A stretch of 64,000 bases of DNA from Microbacterium sp. Leaf159 (GCF_001423615.1 NZ_LMOU01000002.1:749865-813864); one strand, 5' to 3'; shown: positions 8,187-17,345, numbered from the stretch's first letter. The notes: generated by a model not told the origin, from the sequence alone. Numbers and translations are program-made.

Positions 8187-9137
8187 TCAGTCTTCGGGTT
8201 CGCCCGAGAGGATGCCGCGCAGCCAGTCGCGCGCCTCGACGAAGATGTCGTCGGCGTAGCGCTCGGGGTACTGCACGATCTGCCGGTCGGCCCGCGGGTA
8301 CGAACCGAGGAACACCACGCGGGGACTGAAACGGCGGATGCCGAGCAGTGCGTCCGCCATGCGCTCGTGCTCGATGTGCCCGTCGGCGTCGAGCACGAAA
8401 CGGTAGCGGCCGAGCTCGTCGCCGATCGGACGCGACTGGATGAGCGAGAGGTTGATGCCGCGGGTCGAGAACTGCTCGAGCATCTCGAGCAGGGAGCCGG
8501 GGTGATCGTTGGGCAGCTCGACGATCAGCGAGGTCTTGTCGGCGCCCGTGGGAGCCGGTGCCGTGGTGGTGCGGGTGACGAGCACGAAGCGCGTGACGGC
8601 CTGGGCGTTGTCGCCGATGTCCTGGGCCAGCACATCGACATCGAGATGCTTCACGACGCCGGGAGCGGCGATCGCCGCCTGCGCGGGAAGACCGCCGTCG
8701 AGCATGCCGACCGCCGAGGCGACATTGCTCGCCGCGGGCACGTGCGAGTGCGTCGGCAGGTGCTCGCCGAGCCAGCTGTGGCACTGCGCGTAGGCGACGG
8801 GGTGGGCCGCGATGACCTGCACATCGGCCAGCGTGGTGCCACGGGGCGCCACGAGCACGAAGTTGACCGGCACCAGGTACTCGCCGACGATCCGCAGGCC
8901 CGGCAGCGTGGCCAGTGCATCCTGCGTGGTCGAGACGCCGCCCTCGACCGAGTTCTCGATCGCGATCATCGCGGCGTCGCTGCGGCCCTCGAGCACGTCG
9001 GCGAGCGCCTCGCCGACGTTGTGCACGGCGCGCCAGTCCTGGCCTCGTGCTTCGGCGACCTGTTCGAGCGCCGCTTCGGTGAACGTTCCGGCAGGGCCGA
9101 GATAGCTGTAGGTGCGGCGTTCAGTCACGCGTTTCAC
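8187..9137 (-). CDS. pheA: Prephenate dehydratase
   Basis: The 316-residue monofunctional PheA converts prephenate to phenylpyruvate in phenylalanine synthesis. The N-terminus has YLGPAGTFTEAAL. The conserved NSVEGGVSTTQDAL loop and the catalytic TRF motif (AVTRFVLV) are present, and a C-terminal ACT domain includes SLIVELPNDHPGSLLEML and NLSLIQSRP, the phenylalanine-binding allosteric site. The start is GTG at 9137; a second GTG nine bases downstream is an alternative. It diverges from pgm across about 60 bp. Confidence 0.95.
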   Translation of the reverse strand: MKRVTERRTYSYLGPAGTFTEAALEQVAEARGQDWRAVHNVGEALADVLEGRSDAAMIAIENSVEGGVSTTQDALATLPGLRIVGEYLVPVNFVLVAPRGTTLADVQVIAAHPVAYAQCHSWLGEHLPTHSHVPAASNVASAVGMLDGGLPAQAAIAAPGVVKHLDVDVLAQDIGDNAQAVTRFVLVTRTTTAPAPTGADKTSLIVELPNDHPGSLLEMLEQFSTRGINLSLIQSRPIGDELGRYRFVLDADGHIEHERMADALLGIRRFSPRVVFLGSYPRADRQIVQYPERYADDIFVEARDWLRGILSGEPED

Positions 9138-9186
9138 CTTAGGGCACCGGTGGGGCGCAAGAAGATGCGCGGATGCCGAGATGGGG

Positions 9187-9199
9187 GCAGACTGTCTGC
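9187..9199. promoter_or_regulatory. Short palindrome abutting the pgm start
   Basis: GCAGAC-T-GTCTGC is a perfect 13-bp inverted repeat directly before ATG 9200. Its CAGACT half could also serve as a -10 box 6 nt before the start codon, which would place the palindrome over the transcription start of a leaderless pgm message. Confidence 0.35.
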
Positions 9200-10843
9200 A
9201 TGACGAGCCGTGCCGGTCTACCAGCCGAAGAATCCGATCTGATCGATGTCGATGAACTGATCGCCGCCTATTACGACCGCGTCCCGAATCCGGAGGTCGC
9301 CGCCGAACGCGTCGCCTTCGGCACCAGCGGGCACCGCGGCTCCTCCCTCTCGAACAGCTTCAACGAGAACCACATCCTGGCCACCACCCAGGCGATCGTC
9401 GACTACCGCGCGGGTCAGGGCATCACCGGCCCGCTGTTCCTCGGTCGCGACACGCACGCCCTCTCGCTTCCGGCCGAGCGGAGCGCCATCGAGGTGCTGG
9501 TCGCGAACGGCGTCGACGTGCGCGTGGACTCGCGTGACTCGTGGGTGCCGACGCCCGCGCTCAGCCACGCCATCCTCACCTTCAACCGCGACCTCGCACC
9601 GGATGCTCCCGGCCGCGCCGACGGCATCGTCGTCACCCCGTCGCACAACCCGCCCCGTGACGGCGGCTTCAAGTACAACCCGCCGCACGGTGGACCGGCC
9701 GACACCGACGCGACGGGCTGGATCGCCGACCGCGCCAACGAGCTGATCGCCGGCGGACTGGTCGACGTCAAGCGCGAGCGCTTCGCCGACGTCGACTGGG
9801 ATGCGGTTCCCGGCTACGACTTCCGTGACGCCTACGTGCGGGACCTCGCGACGATCATCGACATCGACGCGATCCGCAACGCCGGCGTGCGCATCGGCGC
9901 CGACCCGCTGGGTGGCGCCTCGGTCGAGTACTGGGCGCTCATCAAAGAGGTGCACGGCCTCGACCTGACCGTCGTGAACCCCGAGGTCGACCCGACGTGG
10001 CGCTTCATGACGCTCGACTGGGACGAGAAGATCCGCATGGATCCGTCATCCCCCTCGGCGATGGCGTCGCTCGTCGCCAAGAAGGGCGACTACGACGTCC
10101 TGACCGGCAACGACGCGGATGCCGACCGCCACGGCATCGTCACCCCCGACGCCGGGCTGATGAACCCGAACCACTACCTCGCGGTCGCGATCGACTACCT
10201 GTTCTCGCACCGGGCCGAGTGGCCGCGCGACGCCGCGATCGGCAAGACGCTCGTGTCGTCGATGATCATCGACCGCGTCGCCGAGTCACTCGGACGACGC
10301 CTCCTCGAGGTGCCGGTCGGCTTCAAGTGGTTCGTGCCAGGGCTGCTCGACGGCTCGGTGGCGTTCGGCGGCGAGGAGTCGGCCGGAGCATCGTTCCTGC
10401 GCAAGGACGGCACCGTCTGGTCGACCGACAAGGACGGCATCCTGCTGTGCCTGCTCGCGGCCGAGATCATCGCCGTGACCGGCAAGACCCCGTCGGAGCG
10501 GTACGCCGAGCTGGAGCAGGCGTTCGGGGCATCCGCGTACCAGCGCGTCGACGCGCCCGCGACCCCCGCGCAGAAGGCGACGCTGGGCAAGCTGGCGCCG
10601 GATGCCGTCTCGGCGACGACCCTCGCGGGTGAGGAGATCACGGCCAAGCTGTCGCACGCTCCCGGCAACGGCGCGGCGATCGGCGGCCTCAAGGTGCAGA
10701 CCGAGCACGCCTGGTTCGCCGCCCGCCCGTCGGGCACGGAGGACGTCTACAAGCTGTACGCCGAGAGCCTGCGTGGCCCCGAGCACCTCGCCGAGGTGCA
10801 GGCCGAGGCGCGAGCCGTCGTGTCGGCCGCCCTCGGCGGCTGA
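9200..10843 (+). CDS. pgm: Phosphoglucomutase, alpha-D-glucose phosphate-specific
   Basis: The 547-residue enzyme interconverts glucose 1-phosphate and glucose 6-phosphate, linking galactose and glycogen metabolism with glycolysis. The active-site loop VTPSHNPPRDGG carries the phosphoserine at residue 148. GNDADADRHG is the magnesium loop, FGGEESAGASFLR the sugar-binding loop, and ARPSGTEDVYKLY the phosphate-binding site. ATG 9200 is chosen over an in-frame ATG at 9173 because MTSRAGLPAEESDLIDVDELI matches the usual N-terminus. The gal genes at 28-32 kb would feed glucose 1-phosphate to it. Confidence 0.95.
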   Translation: MTSRAGLPAEESDLIDVDELIAAYYDRVPNPEVAAERVAFGTSGHRGSSLSNSFNENHILATTQAIVDYRAGQGITGPLFLGRDTHALSLPAERSAIEVLVANGVDVRVDSRDSWVPTPALSHAILTFNRDLAPDAPGRADGIVVTPSHNPPRDGGFKYNPPHGGPADTDATGWIADRANELIAGGLVDVKRERFADVDWDAVPGYDFRDAYVRDLATIIDIDAIRNAGVRIGADPLGGASVEYWALIKEVHGLDLTVVNPEVDPTWRFMTLDWDEKIRMDPSSPSAMASLVAKKGDYDVLTGNDADADRHGIVTPDAGLMNPNHYLAVAIDYLFSHRAEWPRDAAIGKTLVSSMIIDRVAESLGRRLLEVPVGFKWFVPGLLDGSVAFGGEESAGASFLRKDGTVWSTDKDGILLCLLAAEIIAVTGKTPSERYAELEQAFGASAYQRVDAPATPAQKATLGKLAPDAVSATTLAGEEITAKLSHAPGNGAAIGGLKVQTEHAWFAARPSGTEDVYKLYAESLRGPEHLAEVQAEARAVVSAALGG

Positions 10844-10864
10844 GTCTCGCCGATGCTCGCTCGG

Positions 10865-11965
10865 TCAGACCGACCGGGCGAGCAGTGCCCCGGCGTCGCG
10901 CAGCCAGCGAGCGGGTTCGGCGAGTGCGGCCTCGGACGAACCGGACAGCGTGGTCAGCGAAGCGGATGCCGCGAACAGCGCCGTGTCGGAGTCGTCCGTG
11001 ATGCGCCCGGCAGCGAGCAGTGCGGTCGCCCCCGCCGCAGACGCGAGGCCGGCGATGAACGAGGGGACTTTGCCATCACCCGACTGCCCGTCGTACGAGC
11101 CCTCGCCGGTGATGACGATGTCGGCGTCGGCGATCGCGTCCGCGAGTCCGATGAGCTCTGCGACTTCGGCTGCTCCCGGAGCAAGCGTCGCACCCCACAC
11201 GACCAGCGCGCCGCCCGTGCCGCCGGCCGCGCCGGTGCCGGGCACGGCGGGGTCGAGCGAGAGCAGGTCGGCCAGGCGCGCGAGCGCGGCATCCACCTGC
11301 GCGATGTCGTCGCCCGCGAGGCCCTTCTGCGGGCCGAACACCGCGGCGGCTCCGCGGGGGCCCACGAGCGGATTCGTCACGTCGGTGAGCACCCGCACTT
11401 CCGGGGCCGGGCGCAGACCGCTGAGGTCGACCGACGCGATGTCCGCGAGACCCCGGGCGCCGGGGGCGACCGGGTCGCCCGCGACGTCGAGGAAGCGGGC
11501 ACCCAGCGATGACAGCATCCCGGTGCCGCCGTCGGTCGACGCGCTCGATCCGATGCCGACGACGAGACGCGAGACGCCGTGGTCGAGGGCCGCGGCGATG
11601 GCCTGGCCGAAGCCGGTGGTGTCGGCATCCCACGGGCGCAGCTCGTCGAGCAGCTCGATGCCCGAGGTCGAGGCCAGATCGACGACCGCGGTGCCGGCGG
11701 GAGCATCCGTCGTCGGCGGAAGCAGCAGCCAACTCGTCTCGATGCGGGCACCGGCAGGGCCGTCGACGACCACCGGGACACGGCGAGCGCCGGGCACCGC
11801 GGCCTCGAAGGCCGCGACGGTGCCCTCTCCTCCGTCGGCCATCGGGCGGTGCACGAAGTCGGCGGTGGGGTCGACCGACGCCCAGCCGTCGGCGAGGGAT
11901 GCCGCCGCATCCGCCGCGGTGATCGTGCCCTTGAAGCTGTCGGGGGCGAGGACCACCCGGGTCAT
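10865..11965 (-). CDS. glxK: Glycerate kinase (GlxK family)
   Basis: The 366-residue protein opens with VVLAPDSFKGTITAADAA, the hallmark N-terminus of the glycerate 2-kinase family. PMADGGEGT, GIGSSASTDGGTGMLSSLGA and GEGSYDGQSGDGKVP follow. It phosphorylates D-glycerate to 2-phosphoglycerate for entry into glycolysis. The ATG at 11965 overlaps the stop of the upstream lacI gene by 4 bp, so the two are co-translated. The nearby isomerases and hydroxyacid dehydrogenase suggest that glycerate is the end product of the local sugar pathway. Confidence 0.93.
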   Translation of the reverse strand: MTRVVLAPDSFKGTITAADAAASLADGWASVDPTADFVHRPMADGGEGTVAAFEAAVPGARRVPVVVDGPAGARIETSWLLLPPTTDAPAGTAVVDLASTSGIELLDELRPWDADTTGFGQAIAAALDHGVSRLVVGIGSSASTDGGTGMLSSLGARFLDVAGDPVAPGARGLADIASVDLSGLRPAPEVRVLTDVTNPLVGPRGAAAVFGPQKGLAGDDIAQVDAALARLADLLSLDPAVPGTGAAGGTGGALVVWGATLAPGAAEVAELIGLADAIADADIVITGEGSYDGQSGDGKVPSFIAGLASAAGATALLAAGRITDDSDTALFAASASLTTLSGSSEAALAEPARWLRDAGALLARSV

Positions 11966-13017
11966 GCGAGGCCCGGGGTGCTCGCGCGCACGGCGACCTC
12001 GAGCGGCAGTGCCGCCTGCTCCCAGTCGGCGTCGACCGTCGCGCGGAAGGCCTGGTAGCCGACCTCGCTCAGCGGCACCCGCACGGTCGTGAGCGCCGGT
12101 GTCACGTCGCTGCTCGAGGGGACATCGTCGAAGCCGCACACCGCGATGTCGGTGCCGATCTCGCGTCCTGCGTCGCGGATCGCCGACATGGCGCCGATCG
12201 CGACGACGTCGCTCATGCCGAACACGAGAGTCCCCGGCTCGACCCCGTCGGCGAGTGCGCCGCTCATGGCCTGCACACCCGATTCGCGGCGGAAGTCGCC
12301 GCGGATCACCCGGTCGATCGTGCCGCCGCCGGACTCGAAGCCGGCACGGAACCCGGCGAGACGTTCATCGGAGGTCAGCACGCCCTCGGCCGCCGCGATC
12401 GCGATGGCCGAGCGGTAGCCGAGTGCCGCCATGCGCCGACCGAGCTCTTCGGCCCCGGCGCGGTTGTCGATCTCGACGTGCCGGTTCTCGGCGCTGCCCG
12501 CACCGAACGTGACGACGCGTCCGCCGAAGCGGGCGTACTCGGCCAGTTCGCGCGCGGTGTCGGAGTCGGTCGGCTCGTTCGTGCGGGAGGCCGCGAGGAT
12601 GAGCCCCTGCGGCCGCTGTCCTCGGAGAGCCCGCACGATGCGCGCCTCGCGGGCCGGATCGCGCTCGGTGATCGCGATCGTGACGACGAGCCCCTGCTCG
12701 TCGGCTCCGCGGGCCACGCCGGCGGCGATCAGGCCGAAGTACGGGTCGGCGATGTCGGCGACCAGCAGCGCGATCACAGGAGAGGAGCCACGTGCTGTCG
12801 CCTGCGCCGACGCATTGGCCGTGTAGCCGAGCTCTGCGGCGGCCTGCTCGACCTTCTCGCGGAAGGATTCGGCGACCTTGCGCTCGGATCCGTTCAAGAC
12901 GCGGGATGCCGTCGCGAGCGAGACACCGGCCTCACGGGCGACGTCGTGCAGGGTCGGGGCGGCGCCTCGCGCGTGACGCGGCTGACGCACGCGGGAAGGG
13001 CTTTCCGGCTGGCTCAT
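11962..13017 (-). CDS. LacI family transcriptional regulator
   Basis: This 351-residue repressor has the LacI helix-turn-helix TLHDVAREAGVSLATASRVLNGS near residues 26-48, a hinge helix, and a periplasmic-binding-protein-like sensor from about residue 80 ending in the ACGFDDVP-type and LTTVRVPLSEVG motifs. The glycerate kinase gene is coupled to its stop. The paired GGTAAGCGCTTTCC-type operators at 17.29-17.36 kb are the best candidate sites for it. The inducer is unknown and is probably a sugar or sugar acid processed by the genes at 13.1-17.2 kb. Confidence 0.92.
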   Translation of the reverse strand: MSQPESPSRVRQPRHARGAAPTLHDVAREAGVSLATASRVLNGSERKVAESFREKVEQAAAELGYTANASAQATARGSSPVIALLVADIADPYFGLIAAGVARGADEQGLVVTIAITERDPAREARIVRALRGQRPQGLILAASRTNEPTDSDTARELAEYARFGGRVVTFGAGSAENRHVEIDNRAGAEELGRRMAALGYRSAIAIAAAEGVLTSDERLAGFRAGFESGGGTIDRVIRGDFRRESGVQAMSGALADGVEPGTLVFGMSDVVAIGAMSAIRDAGREIGTDIAVCGFDDVPSSSDVTPALTTVRVPLSEVGYQAFRATVDADWEQAALPLEVAVRASTPGLA

Positions 13018-13100
13018 GCCCCGAGCATACTGCGGGGGGACCGCGGGAACGGGGAGCGGAGAGGCATCGCGCAGCGGCGCGTCAGGGCGGGCACCGGGCC

Positions 13101-13859
13101 TCAGATCGACAGGTAGGAGCGGAGAGCCGCGGCCTCGCCCCGCAGCAGTGCCGGGTCGTCACCGGGGACGAACTCGAGCAGTGCATCCCTGGGCGGCCGA
13201 GAGGACGCCAGCGCCTCGGCGAAGAAGCGCGTCCACAGTGCATCCCTCGCCCGAAGCGGCAGGCGCTCCTGCGTGGGCCACCAGGAGAAGACGTGCGCTG
13301 CGGTCGTGTGCGCGGCGAGGTCGCGGTACTCGCCGAGCACGGTGTCGACGGTCGCGGCGACCGTCGGCTGCCAATAGGTGCTGAGTGCCGGGCTGTTCAC
13401 GTCGGCGAGCAGTCGCAGTGTGGTCGGAGCCGTGTCGGCGAGCGTGCCCGAGTGGAATTCGAGGGCCAGGCCGATGCTCCGCTCCTCCGCTTCGGCTGCC
13501 GCATCGCGCATCCGGGAGACGACGTCGGCCCAGTGCTCGTCCGACGCCTCCGACGACCCGAGATGCCCGGCCCAGACGCGCACCCGGTCGACTCCGAGCG
13601 CCTCGGCGCTGTCGAGGACGGGCGTGAGCACCTCATCGGCCCCTGCCCGGAAGTACGACCCGTACGAGCACGACGTCAGCCCGGCATCCTCCGTGTCCGT
13701 GGCGACCTGCGCTGCCCGCTCGATGTCGCCGACCGGCACGTGCACGTCGGCACCCCACTCGATGACCTCGAGCCCGGCTTCGGCTGCGAGTCCGATGACC
13801 TCCTCGGCCTCGAGCGAACGGAAGGTCACCGAGCAGAGCCCGGGTCGGATCTTCGTCAT
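13101..13859 (-). CDS. Sugar phosphate isomerase/epimerase-like TIM barrel protein
   Basis: The 252-residue protein of the xylose-isomerase-like TIM-barrel superfamily has LEVIEWGADVHVP near the N-terminus, RVWAGHLGSSEASDEHW, and GLALEFHSGTLADTAPTTLRLL, which supplies the metal-binding Glu and His typical of hydroxypyruvate isomerase and IolE-like enzymes. It is cytoplasmic with no signal. It lies in the same direction as the DUF993/oxidoreductase block but is separated by about 160 bp containing a strong hairpin, so it may be read at a lower level. The substrate is not predictable. Confidence 0.8.
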   Translation of the reverse strand: MTKIRPGLCSVTFRSLEAEEVIGLAAEAGLEVIEWGADVHVPVGDIERAAQVATDTEDAGLTSCSYGSYFRAGADEVLTPVLDSAEALGVDRVRVWAGHLGSSEASDEHWADVVSRMRDAAAEAEERSIGLALEFHSGTLADTAPTTLRLLADVNSPALSTYWQPTVAATVDTVLGEYRDLAAHTTAAHVFSWWPTQERLPLRARDALWTRFFAEALASSRPPRDALLEFVPGDDPALLRGEAAALRSYLSI

Positions 13860-13972
13860 GGGTTCATCCTCTCAAGGGGGCGGCAGGGCGTCTCGGGGGT
13901 TGCCTTGCGACCGATCTCCGCCTAGTGGTGCCGGAGGCACACGGATGACTGGAGACACACGGATGCCGGAGT

Positions 13973-14008
13973 CTGACCGGGCGCAGTCCGCGACTGTCGC
14001 CCGGTCAG
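13973..14008 (-). terminator. Long hairpin between two TIM-barrel genes
   Basis: CTGACCGGGCG (13973-13983) pairs with CGCCCGGTCAG (13998-14008). The loop itself pairs CAGT with ACTG, extending the stem to about 15 bp with one bulged base. It lies 15 bp after the stop of the 14024-14887 gene. It lacks a U-tract, so it could terminate or attenuate transcription into the 13101-13859 gene, or stabilise the upstream mRNA end. Confidence 0.55.
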
Positions 14009-14023
14009 CCCCGGCACGTCCCG

Positions 14024-14887
14024 TCAGCGCAGATGCGGCGAGACCGCGGCCCCGAAAGTCTCGGCCGTGCGTCGCACGACGTTCTCGGGAGCATCCGCCC
14101 AGATGTCGGCGTTGAAGATCTCGACCTCGATGTCGCGGTCGTATCCGGTCTCGATCACCGCACGGGTGAGCGAGCCGAAGTCGATCACGCCGTCGCCGGT
14201 GTAGTGCCGTGACAGCAGCACGTCGGCGGCGAGCGGGGTCTTCCAGTCGCACACCTGATAGGTCGCGATGCGGCCCTCTCGGCCGGCGCGGGCGATCTGC
14301 TCGAGCACCTGCGGGTCCCACCAGATGTGGAACGTGTCGACCGCCGCGCCGACCACATCGGCGTCGAAGTCGGCGGCGATGTCGAGCGCCTGGCCGAGGG
14401 TCGAGACGACGGCGCGGTCGGACGCATACATCGGATGCAGCGGCTCGATCGCGAGCGTCACGCCCGCCGCCTTCGCGTCGGTCGCGAGCACGCCGATCGC
14501 GTCGCGCACCCGCTCACGCGCGCCGATCAGGTCGCGCGAGCCGGCAGGCAGTCCCCCGGCGACGAGCACGAGCACGGCCGTCGATCCGTCGGCTCCCGCG
14601 GCGGCGAGGGTTGCGGTCTCCTCGATCGCGCGGCGGTTGTCGTCGAGTGCGGCGACGCGCTCCGGCCCCTCGGGGAGCGTGAAGAAGCCACCACGGCAGT
14701 GTGTCGTGAACCGCAGACCCGAGTCCGCGAGCATGCGCGCCGCGACGTCGAGCCCGACCTCGTTCACGGGCTCGCGCCACAGACCGATCGCCTGGATGCC
14801 GGCATCCGCCGTCACCCGCAGCGCGGTCGCGAGGTCGGCGTGCTTGACAGTGGCCTGATTGATCGACAGGCGAGGATCGACGGTCAC
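14024..14887 (-). CDS. Sugar phosphate isomerase/epimerase family protein
   Basis: The GTG start at 14887 overlaps the DUF993 stop by 4 bp and gives 287 residues. LSINQATVKHADLATAL is followed by GIQAIGLWREPVNEVGLDVAARML, FTTHCRGGFF, LAIEPLHPMYASDRAV and VGAAVDTFHIWWDP, a xylose-isomerase-like TIM barrel with metal-binding Glu, Asp and His residues. Translational coupling to DUF993 and the Gfo/Idh/MocA gene indicates one pathway of oxidation, isomerisation and cleavage. The reaction is unknown. Confidence 0.85.
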   Translation of the reverse strand: MTVDPRLSINQATVKHADLATALRVTADAGIQAIGLWREPVNEVGLDVAARMLADSGLRFTTHCRGGFFTLPEGPERVAALDDNRRAIEETATLAAAGADGSTAVLVLVAGGLPAGSRDLIGARERVRDAIGVLATDAKAAGVTLAIEPLHPMYASDRAVVSTLGQALDIAADFDADVVGAAVDTFHIWWDPQVLEQIARAGREGRIATYQVCDWKTPLAADVLLSRHYTGDGVIDFGSLTRAVIETGYDRDIEVEIFNADIWADAPENVVRRTAETFGAAVSPHLR

Positions 14888-16056
14888 AGGTCCACTCCGT
14901 TCAGGCGCAGCATCCCGTGCCAGCGCTCGCGCGCGAGTTCGGGGTTCTCGAGTGCGAGCGAGGCGTTCGCCAGCTCGACGATGCGGCTGAGGTGCGGGAG
15001 GCTGCGCGCCGAGTGCAGCCCGCCGACCATCTGGAACGCGGGCTGGTGCCCGTTGAGCCACGCGAGGAAGGCGACGCCCGTCTTGTAATAGAACGTCGGA
15101 GCCGCGAACACCTGACGGCTGAGCTCTTCTGTCGGACCGAGGATCTCGAGATAGCGCGCGGGATCTCCGCCGTCCAGCGCCTGGATCGCCGCGGACGCCA
15201 CCGGGGTGATCGCCGCGAACGCGCCGAGCAGCGCGTCGGAGTGTCCATCGCCCTGGCCCACGGTGTCGCCGCCGATCAGGCCGACGTAGTTGAAGTCGTC
15301 TCCGGTGAACATGCGCACGCCCTGCGGAAGGCGTTCGCGCACCGAGATCTCGGACTCGGCGTTCAGCAGGCTCATCTTCACGCCCGCGACAACGTCGGGG
15401 TTCTCAGCGATCACGTCGAGCAGCACAGCGGATGCCGTCTGCCAGTCATCCGCTCCGAAGTAGCCGGCGAGCTCCGGGTCGAACGCGGTCCCGAGCCAGT
15501 GCAGCACGACCGGCACCGTGGCCGACGAGAGCACCTCGCGGTACACGCGACGGTAGTCGTCGGCGTTCTCGGCGACGCGAGCCAGGTGACGCGAGGCCAT
15601 GAGCACCGGCCCTGCCCCCTGCTCCTCGGTGAAGTGCAGCTGCTCCTTGTAGGCGTCGATCACCTGGTCGAGCGAGATGTGCGACTCGGCGACGTGATCG
15701 GTGTTGACGCCGACCACGACCGAGCCGCCCTCTTCACGGGCGACCTCGGCGCTGCGCGAGATGAGCTCACGCGTCGCGGCGGCGTCGAGGCCCATGTTGC
15801 GCTGCGCGGTGTCCATGGCGTCGGCGACGCCGAGACCCCACGAGTAGACATTGCGGCGGAACGCGAGCGTCGAGTCCCAGTCGATGTCGGCAGGTTGCCC
15901 CGGGGTGTTGTCGGCGTGCACCTTCGGCACCACGTGGGCGGCGGCGTACGCGACACGGCTCACGAGCGGCGAGGCCGGACGGGAGTACCCGCCACCCTCG
16001 CGCAGCTCGGCATCCGTCACCGCGCCCGCGGCATCGAGAAGTCGGAGAGTGGTCAT
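14884..16056 (-). CDS. DUF993 family protein (dihydrodipicolinate-synthase-like aldolase)
   Basis: The ATG at 16056 gives 390 residues. Features include KVHADNTPGQPADIDWDSTL, GSVVVGVNTDHV, PVVLHWLGTAFDPELAGYF, VAGVKMSLLNAE and MFTGDDFNYVGLI. The family is related to class I aldolases of the DapA/NAL fold, and the Lys in AGVKMSLL is a plausible Schiff-base residue (inference). It sits 2 bp after the oxidoreductase stop and overlaps the isomerase start. Its position suggests carbon-carbon cleavage of an oxidised sugar intermediate, but no substrate is established. Confidence 0.82.
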   Translation of the reverse strand: MTTLRLLDAAGAVTDAELREGGGYSRPASPLVSRVAYAAAHVVPKVHADNTPGQPADIDWDSTLAFRRNVYSWGLGVADAMDTAQRNMGLDAAATRELISRSAEVAREEGGSVVVGVNTDHVAESHISLDQVIDAYKEQLHFTEEQGAGPVLMASRHLARVAENADDYRRVYREVLSSATVPVVLHWLGTAFDPELAGYFGADDWQTASAVLLDVIAENPDVVAGVKMSLLNAESEISVRERLPQGVRMFTGDDFNYVGLIGGDTVGQGDGHSDALLGAFAAITPVASAAIQALDGGDPARYLEILGPTEELSRQVFAAPTFYYKTGVAFLAWLNGHQPAFQMVGGLHSARSLPHLSRIVELANASLALENPELARERWHGMLRLNGVDL

Positions 16057-16058
16057 GC

Positions 16059-17222
16059 TCAGCCCAGCGTCAGCGGCGAGAGAGCGACCTTGCGGCCTTC
16101 GGCGCTGGAGGTCAGACCGGCCTCGGCGAACTGCACGCCGCGGGCACCCGAGAGCAGGTCGAAGGGGTACTTCGTGCCCTCGACGAACGAGATCAGGTAC
16201 TCCTCCCACTGCTGACGGAAGCCGTTGATGAAGACGTCGTTCGTGGGCACGTTCTGCCAGTCGGTGTCGTAGTCGTGGCTGTCTTCGAGGTCCGGGTTCC
16301 ACACGGGCTTCGGCGTCGCGTTGCGCGGCTGGATCTTGGCGCCGAAGAGTCCGACGACAGCCGATCCGTGAGTGCCGTCGACCTGGAACTCGACGAGCTC
16401 GTCGCGGTTGACGCGCACCGTCCAGCTGGAGTTGATCTCGGCGACGATGCCGCCCTCGATCTCGAAGATGCCGTATGCGGCGTCCTCTGCGGTGGCGGTG
16501 TAGTGCTCGCCGTTCTCGTCCCAGCGGTCGGCGATGTGCACGGCAGCCTGCGCGTAGACGCTCTTGACCTCGCCGAACAGGTTCTCGAGCACGTAGTTCC
16601 AGTGCGGGAACATGTCGACGATGATGCCGCCGCCGTCTTCGGTGCGGTAGTTCCAGCTCGGGCGCTGCGCGGGCTGCCAGTCACCCTCGAACACCCAGTA
16701 TCCGAACTCGCCGCGCACCGACAGGATGCGGCCGAAGAAGCCCGAGTCGATCAGGCGCTTGAGCTTCTGCAGACCCGGCAGGTAGAGCTTGTCGTGCACG
16801 ACGCCGGTCTTGACGCCGGCCTCATCGGCGAGACGCGCGAGCTCGAGAGCCTCTTCCAGCGACTCGGCGGTGGGCTTCTCGGTGTAGATGGCCTTGCCTG
16901 CGGCGATCGCCTTGCGGAGGGCCGAGGCACGGGCCTTGGTCACGAGGAAGTCGGCGTAGATCTCCCATTTCGGGTCGGCGAGCGCCGCGTCGAGATCGGT
17001 CGTGTAGTCCTCGATGCCGTGCTTCGCGGCGAGCTCGGCGAGCTTGGCCTCGTTGCGGCCGACCAGCAGGGGCTTCACCGTGATGCGGGATCCGTCGGGC
17101 AGCTCGATGCCGCCCGCGTCGCGGATCGCGAGGATCGAGCGCACGAGGTGCTGGCGGTAGCCCATGCGCCCGGAGACGCCGTTCATGATGATCCCGATCT
17201 CGCGGGTTGTCGCCTGTGACAT
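16059..17222 (-). CDS. Gfo/Idh/MocA family oxidoreductase
   Basis: The 387-residue NAD(P)-dependent dehydrogenase is the first gene of the LacI-controlled block. ATG 17222 is preceded by a purine-rich AGAGAACGGA. The nucleotide-binding loop reads IIMNGVSGRMGYRQHLV, unlike the usual GxGxxG of the family. EKPTAESLEEALELARLADEAG carries the expected E-K-P catalytic lysine, and GVVHDKLYLPGLQKLKRL follows. It probably oxidises a sugar or inositol-like hydroxyl to a ketone, which the downstream isomerase and aldolase-like proteins would process. Confidence 0.87.
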   Translation of the reverse strand: MSQATTREIGIIMNGVSGRMGYRQHLVRSILAIRDAGGIELPDGSRITVKPLLVGRNEAKLAELAAKHGIEDYTTDLDAALADPKWEIYADFLVTKARASALRKAIAAGKAIYTEKPTAESLEEALELARLADEAGVKTGVVHDKLYLPGLQKLKRLIDSGFFGRILSVRGEFGYWVFEGDWQPAQRPSWNYRTEDGGGIIVDMFPHWNYVLENLFGEVKSVYAQAAVHIADRWDENGEHYTATAEDAAYGIFEIEGGIVAEINSSWTVRVNRDELVEFQVDGTHGSAVVGLFGAKIQPRNATPKPVWNPDLEDSHDYDTDWQNVPTNDVFINGFRQQWEEYLISFVEGTKYPFDLLSGARGVQFAEAGLTSSAEGRKVALSPLTLG

Positions 17223-17291
17223 TGCTGGTCCGTTCTCTTCTCTCAGATCCCGCATGCTCTGCGGGGAAACTCGTGTGTGCCATTCAGTGCG

Positions 17292-17305
17292 GGTAAGCGC
17301 TTTCC
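17292..17305. promoter_or_regulatory. LacI-type operator (proximal)
   Basis: GGTAAGCGCTTTCC is a 12-of-14 inverted repeat with the central CG typical of LacI-family operators. On the minus strand it follows a possible -35 TTGCGC and -10 CATGCT spaced 17 bp, so a bound repressor would cover the transcription start of the oxidoreductase-DUF993-isomerase operon. Confidence 0.7.
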
Positions 17306-17345
17306 GACAGCATGCCATGCCGCGAGCCGGTGCGCAAGCGCAGGC

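Noticed and set aside
10602..12092. Plus-strand 496-codon frame over pgm and glycerate kinase
   Set aside because: Ser/Ala/Arg-rich composition, no motifs, and it lies opposite a convincing GlxK gene and over the pgm end.
13018..13100. Possible promoter between LacI and the TIM-barrel gene
   Set aside because: No convincing -35/-10 pair or operator-like repeat is visible.
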